A stretch of DNA of 64,000 nt from Chondrilla cf. caribensis. Lineage: Eukaryota; Porifera; Demospongiae; Chondrillida; Chondrillidae. The position numbers and the translations under genes are program-made. Under the pieces are notes generated by a model. It worked only from the letters and a program-made list of their open reading frames with translations, made no database searches and was not told the DNA's origin. The stretch lies in NCBI GenBank assembly GCA_964020155.1, contig OZ026554.1:3542827-3606826 (forward strand), read 5' to 3'. This document shows positions 42,555-64,000 of this stretch, piece after piece (the stretch's first letter is position 1; each line of letters begins with the position of its first letter).

Positions 42555-43211
42555 GTAAGGCCATCTACTTGGAGATCTTACTGAGAGATACACCATGGTA
42601 AAGTGGATGACAAGTGCTGTGCATGGCCTATTTTATACCTAACGACACTAAATGTGACCAATAGGTGTTCTTTTGTCCATTTCAACAAGTCAGATTCACA
42701 GAAGTAACATCCCCTCCCCTCTCAGACCAACACTACCATAGATCCTTCAAAGGCTACAAATTGTTGAGAATGGTTTTGCTGGAAGTGTAGGCTTCTGAGT
42801 TTCTGAAGCACAGTCTGTGTGCACTAGAATACAGGAGATGGTGTATCTGCAACAGCTCCATCTTTCTGGGCCTTACTGAATCAATTACTGTTGTCTGAAG
42901 CTCCATTGTATTGTTGTGCAGTAGGTGACCAAGGGTTGGCTACAGGTTACTGAGGAAGGCTTGACTCCATGTGTACCTCGACCATGTACATCACATGTAA
43001 TCAATGACAATGATTATCTAAGTTACAGCGTTCTCTTTTATAGTGTTGCTAAGTTACAATACCTAGATGACTGGCCTATAAACCAAGTTTGAAAATCAAT
43101 GTTATAGATAATATTGTGATAAATTAATTTAACTGCTGCTATTAAGTAGATACTCTATGTACTGCATAATTCTATTTGTATGCATGGGCTCTGGTGAACA
43201 AAATTAAATAT

Positions 43212-43550
43212 TTAAAAATGAAGAATAATAATATTATTCTTGTTATAATTTTTATAATGATATTTACATTTATTATTTACCATTGAATACGTGTGGAGGA
43301 TATTATTATGGTTATATATAAACTCTTGTTTATCAATGTGCTTGCTCTTGTCATACTTTAGACCTAGCGATTGTCTATCAGTCTTCCAGTGATCCTTGCT
43401 TGTCAAAACAAGGGGAAGAGGTGGGGTGGGAATCTTCACCAATGATGTCGGCTGGGGAAAAGAGGAGGGGGTGGTGGGGTGGGAAATTCCACGTCTTGAT
43501 CCTCCTTTGATACTCACTTGGCTGAGAACAAACATGACACTCAATAACAT
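43212..43550 (-). pseudogene. Decayed or divergent relative (B) of the VCA protein gene
   Basis: First exon MLLSVMFVLSQ (43518-43550) with an intact donor CAA-GTGAGT. A possible 66-bp intron ends in CTCTTTTCCCCAG, then PTSLVKIPTPPLPLVL continues, and the frame stays open to about 43212. The PTPPPPP signature survives in another frame. No WH2 or acidic tail is seen. It could still be expressed as a short protein, but I favour a decayed copy. Confidence 0.5.
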
Positions 43551-43613
43551 TTTGAGCACTCTACTTCGTGATAAACAACGGAAAAAAAGGCTAGCAAGTG
43601 CTGTACGCAACCT

Positions 43614-43650
43614 CTTTTATACCAAACGATACTGAATCCAACCAATCAGA
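43614..43650 (-). promoter_or_regulatory. TATA box and CCAAT box of copy B
   Basis: Minus-strand TATAAAAG at 43614-43621 and an ATTGG (inverted CCAAT) near 43641-43648. The same arrangement, followed by a similar AAGTGCTGT...CAACC-type leader on the plus strand, occurs for copy A and the intact gene. Confidence 0.6.
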
Positions 43651-45009
43651 GTCCTCTTGTTCATCTCAACCAGTGAAATTCACAGAGAAGCGTCCCTTCC
43701 GCTCTTTGACCCATAGAACATCAGAAACAAGCGTCCCTGGACTTGATTGAGTACCACAGTGAAGAGACCTCAGGATCGGAGGACTACATATGGCTAACAC
43801 AGCCGTAGTTTTGGGACTGAACCGTTTGCCACTGGCACACAGGGGTACTATAGTACCTAGATCCTCAATACAAATTGCCAGCATCCTGGTGTAACTTATA
43901 TGGTGAACTTCAGTACATTATTATTATTATTTATTATTGTATTGTTAATTTTAATATTGTAAAAAGGTATAATATATGTTTTTGTACAGTAATAATACAG
44001 TATTGTGATATGCATATGTACTGTATATTGTGTCACGATAATAATAATTATTAATATTGCATGACATAATATTGGCAATGCATTATATAAATATTATATC
44101 ACAACTTGCAGGAGGGCAACTTGTGGTTCCAGCTGTTCGCGCGACGTGCATGAAGGGACGAGTAGATGCCAATTATCCTCTGGTGTTGAACTTCCTTCGT
44201 TTTATGAAAAGTAAACGATATCTTTAAAGTATAGGATGTGATAACTGGCTAGTCTTAATCATATAAGTGTTGACTCAACAATACTATAGACTCCACTTAG
44301 TATTACAAGAAGCAACATGTTGGGCCGTGAAATCAGCTAAAAGCGGACACACACTGTCTGTGTGCACGATCAGTCGGACAACTCTACAGTCAACAAGATC
44401 AATTTATCAACTCTTTCATTGATATTGCTATATATTATGTATCATTAGTGTAGTATGTACATTTTATAATGTGTATTGTATGCTTAATAAGTTTGAATGC
44501 AATATAAAACTTGTACAATTACATGGAAACGTAGGTGCAAATGATACACTTCATACAATTATAAGCTACATTAAGAGAATTCATAGGCAACTCTGGCTGT
44601 ACATAGTATTGAATATGTATGATATATAGTCTTGTAGCTAGGATCACGTGTATATGTATGATCAGAGGCCTGAATTGGGTGCAAGTTCACTGGTTGATGT
44701 ATAGGTTTGAGATGGTGTGTGACTATACTACAGCTCTGGGTGCCTTTACAATAGCCTCAGGCTATTGGTACCCTAGATTAAATAAGATATCCGATCCAAT
44801 ACAGCTATCTTTACCTACAATACAGTGTAGTAATATAATTATATTTGATCATCATTTGTATAATATGGATGGCCTACACTGCAATGATTTTATCACACTT
44901 GAATAATAATATTATTAAAATAGTATGTTTGATACATACAGTAACAGACATGCAATTAAAATTAATTGGTTCTTTAAGTATATTATGTTTAATATGTTGG
45001 TTTATTCCT
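43651..45009. other. Intergenic, copy B to VCA gene
   Basis: AT-rich, with no supported exon. It contains an AT-rich (TTATTA)-like patch near 43918-43950 and another near 44035-44060. Confidence 0.45.
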
Positions 45010-46320
45010 TCAGTCCTCCCATTCACTGTCAGAATCATCATCTTCATCACTTGACGGTTCCAGGATGTGGCGTCTTTTGGCCATTGCATTGGCAATAGCA
45101 GAGGACAATACATCATGGCCAGAAGGTCTCTTTGTGTCAACTCTGGAAACCTGTACATGACAAGGAAATGGGGAGATATGGATCATAGGCTGAACAACTC
45201 AAACATGAGAACAGCCTGTGGGAGCTGTACATGATAAGGAAATGTCAACTCAAAGGCTATAGCAAATCAGATGATATGTGGGAACAGCTATTAGCAGCAG
45301 AAAGAAAATCATAGGCCATAGACTGGTCTAAAATGTACATATACACACTATTATATAGATATAGTTCAAATGCTAACCTTACGAAGCTGTACATCTTGTA
45401 ATTCCTCCAAAAGTGTCCTGATTTGAGGAGCTGAGAATGCCTTGCTGGAATCAATACTGACACAGTCCATTTCTGATAGGATAGGGTGGGGCGTCAGGGA
45501 GGCAATTTGAATCCCATCGTCTTGTGGAGGGAGTGGTGGAGGGGGTGGTGGGTTGGAAATTTTGCACCCAGCTGTGCGTGGAGGAAGAGGAGGAGGGGGT
45601 GGTGGGGTGGGAACAGCTGCTTGCAGAGGAAGAGGAGGAGGGGGCGGTGGGGTGGGAACAGCTGCTTGCGGAGGAAGAGGAGGAGGGGGTGGTGGGGTGG
45701 GAACAGCTGCTTGCGGAGGAAGAGGAGGAGGGGGTGGTGGGGTGGGAACAGTATTTTTGCTTTTGAGCTCTTTTCTTTTATTGAAAGAGAGTAAGCCACC
45801 AAATATCTGTAAAATGCAAATAATAATAATAATAATTAACCTTATACATAACTTGCTGAATCAACTAGACTCTACTACGATAAATGCAAACATATTACAA
45901 TCAAACCTCTTCAAAACATCACTGGTTACCACTCATTCAACAACATTACAATTATAACAACACAATGTGGATACATCTGTGGCCACAAGGCATACTGCTA
46001 TGAAGAGACTGTCCTTGTAAAACTGCTGTTGTAAAGAGGTCTGAATGTATAATCATAGACCCTAGATATCTAGGGTCTATGGTATAAAATTAAATTCGGA
46101 AATTCTATTTTTACAACTTCAGTTGTGTTTGAAGTTGGAAATACACGGGTAACAAGTTTTCCCACGTTACCCTTCTTACCCGATAATGGGGATAATGTCT
46201 TGGAACCTAAAGTTGTAGTCATTTGAAGTCACATTTCTAAGCTACCTCGTTCCAAAAGTCTCCCTATTTTACCTTACTCACCTGGCTATAGCTAATAGCG
46301 AACATGGCTGTTAGCAACAT
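45010..46320 (-). CDS. Compact polyproline WH2/VCA protein (WASP-type Arp2/3 activator tail)
   Basis: Exons (minus): 46282-46320, 45378-45806, 45010-45150; both introns phase 0; 202 residues. Exon 1 encodes MLLTAMFAISYSQ. Exon 2 begins IFGGLLSFNKRKE, then five polyproline blocks (VPTPPPPPPLPPQ type, three nearly identical), then a WH2-like helix IRTLLEELQDVQLRKV (actin-binding LKKV-type end). Exon 3 completes a connector DVLSSAIANAMAKRRHIL and acidic end SSDEDDDSDSEWED with the conserved C-terminal Trp, closely matching the VCA end of WASP/N-WASP. WASP and WAVE proteins use VCA to bring actin and Arp2/3 together; the proline blocks should recruit profilin or SH3 proteins. There is no WH1, GBD or WAVE-homology domain, and the TATA box at 46403-46409 leaves no room for one. 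The hydrophobic 13-residue start could act as a membrane anchor. Its expression is inferred. Confidence 0.78.
46054..46081. repeat. Perfect 28-bp palindrome, VCA gene intron 1
   Basis: Arms CATAGACCCTAGAT and its exact complement with no spacer. Confidence 0.95.
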
Positions 46321-46402
46321 GATGGGCCGTCTATGATAAGAACACTTGCCGTCTATGATATGAACACTTGCAAAGAGGCTGGAAAGTGTTGTGTACAACC
46401 TC

Positions 46403-46409
46403 CTTTATA
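46403..46409 (-). promoter_or_regulatory. TATA box of the VCA gene
   Basis: Minus-strand TATAAAG within GGGGTATAAAGGAGG, 83 bp upstream of the first ATG. ATTGG boxes follow near 46422-46430 and 46463-46470. Confidence 0.65.
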
Positions 46410-46666
46410 CCCCTCTCGGACCAATAGAACATCAGGAACAAGCGTCCCTTCCCTTCTCGGACCAATAGAACATCAGGAACAAGCGTCCCTCGATTTGATT
46501 GGATGATGAATCCTTAGCCCTTGGAATCTATTCTTCATGGGACCTGACCGACCACCGCTGGCTTGGGAGGGACCAATACTACTGGCACTAGGTTCGTCTT
46601 CCTCGCCGCTCCATTTTCGAGTCGTGTGTCGACGTTTACGTTACACGTCACGTGACTAAATTCAGC

Positions 46667-46755
46667 CCGTCCTCCAGCGGTCTGGCCGCTACGACCGTCC
46701 CGCCAAGCGCCCTGGGCGAGGAAAGGGAGGGACGGTCTAGCGGCACTAGAGAATA
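46667..46755. repeat. Foldback element, copy 2
   Basis: CCTCCAGCGGTCTGGCCGC ... GACGGTCTAGCGGCACTAG, homologous in reverse orientation to 41849-41938. An overlapping GC-rich minus-strand ORF is incidental. Confidence 0.7.
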
Positions 46756-47609
46756 ATTCACACCTTGCCGTTATCAGCATGTGACAGATCAAATTTCGAC
46801 CTATTTTATACAATATTGGCAATTTATATTGTTTGAATAGCTTAATATGCCAATATAAATTCGTCAGAAATTCGGGCTTTCGCTTTTCTAATCGTCTCTA
46901 ACAGAGCGTTGCAATAAGCTACGAGGATCTTACTGAGTGGAAAACGAATACATGTAATGGCATATCATTGTAACAAAGTTTATTGGGAGTTGATAGGTTT
47001 TATAGTTTTCGAGAAATTTTAGATGACCGAATATATGTACATGGGATCTCGAGGGAATGAGTAAAAAATGCTAGGTATGCATATACCTCGTATATGGCTT
47101 AGCTCATGCATAGCAGAGAGTTCATACCGTGCCAGCTAATATCTAGATCTGTTCCTGACCTACGTAGCTGGGCATGGAGGCCTGGGCTATAAAAGGCTCT
47201 TTGCTTCTGTGCATAACCAGCAACAATGAGGTTCTTTGTCAGGTTTAGCTTGTTCAAAGTTTGGAAGAAAGGTCAACTGTTATCATTGATTTCTTTCATT
47301 ATGTAGTCATCAGTTCACAATGATCATATCTTCTCATGAAGTAAGATAATATAGACAGTGTTTGTATACAACATCTGTTGCAAGTACTGCATATGCATTA
47401 TAATTTAACAGTCAGTGCAAATATTATATGCATAACAACCAGTGTAAGTACATAACATTTACCATGGATGAGTATAACAGCTGATGCGAGCACATAATTT
47501 AATTGCAATATTAGTAACAGTCATAACATACATAGTAATACAGTACAACAATATACTCTAGCTGTAGCTATGAAAGTTCTGATAAGGTCCACATGTAATA
47601 CATCTAAAG
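46756..47609. other. Intergenic, VCA gene to uL4m
   Basis: AT-rich; no supported exon. It should contain the uL4m 3' UTR. Confidence 0.5.
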
Positions 47610-48419
47610 TCACTTGGTAAGTCTCTCTTCTAACATGCGAAGGGCACCTAATGACAGTACCAGCGTATCCCTGAGGAGAATACTGTACACATTCAACCCT
47701 AGACTTGGCAGCACATCACAATTGGGAATATTTCGAGAAGAAAGAGCCAGATTAGTTGACACTTGGCCACCATCAACCAGGAGGACGGATGGCCAGCCAC
47801 GGGCTTTGAGGATTTCAAAAACTGTATTCGTCCTGTGTGAATCCACTTCCAGTGAGTCCACAACATGCAAGTCTCCCTGGGTATACTTTATTGACAGGAT
47901 TGCACGAAGCCCCATTGCCCTGATCTTCTTCGGTAAAGCATAGTCGTAAGAACGTGGTCGAGGACCATGAACCACACCACCGCCCTTGAAGATGGGAGAA
48001 CGCCTACTGCCATGCCGAGCGCGTCCGGAACCCTTCTGTCTCCAAGGCTTTCTTCCTCCACCTCTCACTTCTCCTCTTGTTTTCGTCTTTGCTGTACCAG
48101 CTCGTCGTTTAGCCAGTTGCCACACAACAACACGTTGTATTATATCCAGTCGAGGGCTCTGTCCAAAAACAGCATTGTTCAGTTTCACAATATTGAGCCT
48201 TTTACCAGTAGTAAACTCGGTGACCCAGGCCTCCAACTCGGGAGGTTTATAGGGCTTAAGAGGAAGATTTTCAGAGATTTTACTCTCATGTGAGTTAAAA
48301 AATCTTTTAATATCTGCTTCTATGGATAGAGGCCTCAATCGTACACAAAAACGGCCACATGAGACTCCATAATGGGGCACTTTCCAAATCCTGCAAAATC
48401 TACCTAGAGTAACGGCCAT
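47610..48419 (-). CDS. MRPL4: Mitochondrial ribosomal protein uL4m
   Basis: Large-subunit mitoribosome protein lining the nascent-chain exit tunnel. One uninterrupted exon of 269 residues from MAVTLGRFCRIW, with an Arg-rich, acid-poor N-terminus suited to mitochondrial import. L4 signatures: QSPRLDIIQRVVVWQLAKRR, the tunnel loop GRKPWRQKGSGRARHGSRRS, PIFKGGGVVHGPRPRSYDYA, LPKKIRAMGLR, LVDGG. An upstream in-frame ATG (48455, MEIIAQLFQRTK) is open, but the downstream start gives the better presequence. It is the only intact intronless gene in a window of intron-rich genes, so either an old retrocopy that replaced the parent or intron loss. It is divergent from EDC4. Confidence 0.94.
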   Translation of the reverse strand: MAVTLGRFCRIWKVPHYGVSCGRFCVRLRPLSIEADIKRFFNSHESKISENLPLKPYKPPELEAWVTEFTTGKRLNIVKLNNAVFGQSPRLDIIQRVVVWQLAKRRAGTAKTKTRGEVRGGGRKPWRQKGSGRARHGSRRSPIFKGGGVVHGPRPRSYDYALPKKIRAMGLRAILSIKYTQGDLHVVDSLEVDSHRTNTVFEILKARGWPSVLLVDGGQVSTNLALSSRNIPNCDVLPSLGLNVYSILLRDTLVLSLGALRMLEERLTK

Positions 48420-48520
48420 TTTTGTTCTCTGGAAAAGTTGCGCAATTATTTCCAATTAACCCAGCATCGCCTATACGTAGCTTGTTCACTGAGGACTAAA
48501 CACCACACTCAAGTACCACG
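48420..48520. promoter_or_regulatory. Short bidirectional promoter, uL4m / EDC4
   Basis: Only 101 bp separate the two start codons, so core promoters and 5' UTRs must overlap. No TATA box is visible. Confidence 0.6.
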
Positions 48521-63594
<15,074 letters not shown>

Positions 63595-64000
63595 GTAAGT
63601 ATTGGAGAAATAAGTGCATACTGTGTGTACTGCAGTTTGTGCAGTGAATACAGATATATGTTATTGTATGCTTAGTACATATGTCTATGATGTATCTTTC
63701 ATGCATAGAGTATGTAGAAAAGTGCTGTTTCTACATACTCCATATATGCTCTATATGTACATGTATAATATTATACTCAATACTTACAGTACATACATAT
63801 AATGTATAAGGGACATGTTTGCACAAAAGTATGCTTACAAGTATTTATTGTACAGTATGTGCACTTAGCATGTCTGAATCCTTAGTTTGGGATACAGTTT
63901 CCACTTTGATGGAAATTTTGACAACAATTTGTGAAGCAGTCATTATTTAAAATCAAAGTTTTACCACCAAACTAAGATTACGGTATGTACATGTACTTGG

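Noticed and set aside
45494..45802. PPHHPLLLFLRKQ-repeat ORF and Gly/Glu-rich plus-strand ORFs
   Set aside because: Alternative frames of the polyproline exon; the PTPPPPPPLPP frame joins upstream and downstream exons and ends in a VCA domain.
46535..46822. 95-residue GC-rich ORF on the minus strand
   Set aside because: It lies across the foldback element and promoter region; no family similarity.

Overview
The window is animal nuclear DNA. It has intron-rich genes (introns about 45 bp to several kb), compact spacing, GT-AG splice sites, very many (TG)n/(CA)n arrays, many short foldback or MITE-like repeats and a tRNA-derived SINE. The gene set (CK2 alpha, gamma-SNAP, EDC4, MEAK7, COX19, IMPA, a WASP-type VCA protein) is metazoan. 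The compact layout and a set of unrecognised membrane proteins suggest an early-branching animal such as a sponge, but that is inference. No bacterial genes, rRNA, genuine tRNA gene or CRISPR array was seen. All exon structures were rebuilt by hand from splice signals, frame continuity and remembered family sequences.

Layout, left to right: 183-2921 (-) 5' part of a membrane dipeptidase; 3684-8011 (-) inositol monophosphatase; 8543-10467, 12824-15884 and 18853-21514 (all -) three paralogous type I membrane proteins of an unrecognised family with identical four-exon structure, with COX19 (16791-18040, -) between the second and third; 22187-27757 (+) MEAK7; 28268-35003 (-) gamma-SNAP with a long acidic tail; 35591-41128 (+) complete CK2 alpha; 42060-46320 (-) one intact short WH2/VCA polyproline protein and two decayed relatives sharing a TATA promoter and first-exon module; 47610-48419 (-) single-exon mitochondrial ribosomal protein uL4m; 48521 to beyond 63594 (+) N-terminal WD-repeat half of EDC4. 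Antisense inside EDC4 intron 7 (55119-57228) lies a TATA-driven five-exon gene for a small secreted glycoprotein.

The housekeeping genes do not form one pathway. Three gene pairs are head to head (uL4m/EDC4 101 bp apart between start codons, gamma-SNAP/CK2 alpha about 0.6 kb, third receptor paralog/MEAK7 about 0.7 kb), so shared promoters are likely.

The most novel items are: (1) the three receptor-like paralogs, whose cytoplasmic tails carry a shared YYSY(P/A)R motif, two of them YxNx Grb2-type tyrosine motifs, and whose last intron starts with an in-frame stop in all three; (2) the nested secreted, probably helical protein with four phase-0 introns, an architecture like helical cytokine genes; (3) the compact VCA-only actin-nucleation-promoting candidate; (4) UG repeats on the sense strand just after many 5' splice sites, with one intron carrying complementary UG and CA arrays at its two ends; and (5) intronic minisatellites made of repeated 3' splice-site-like units.
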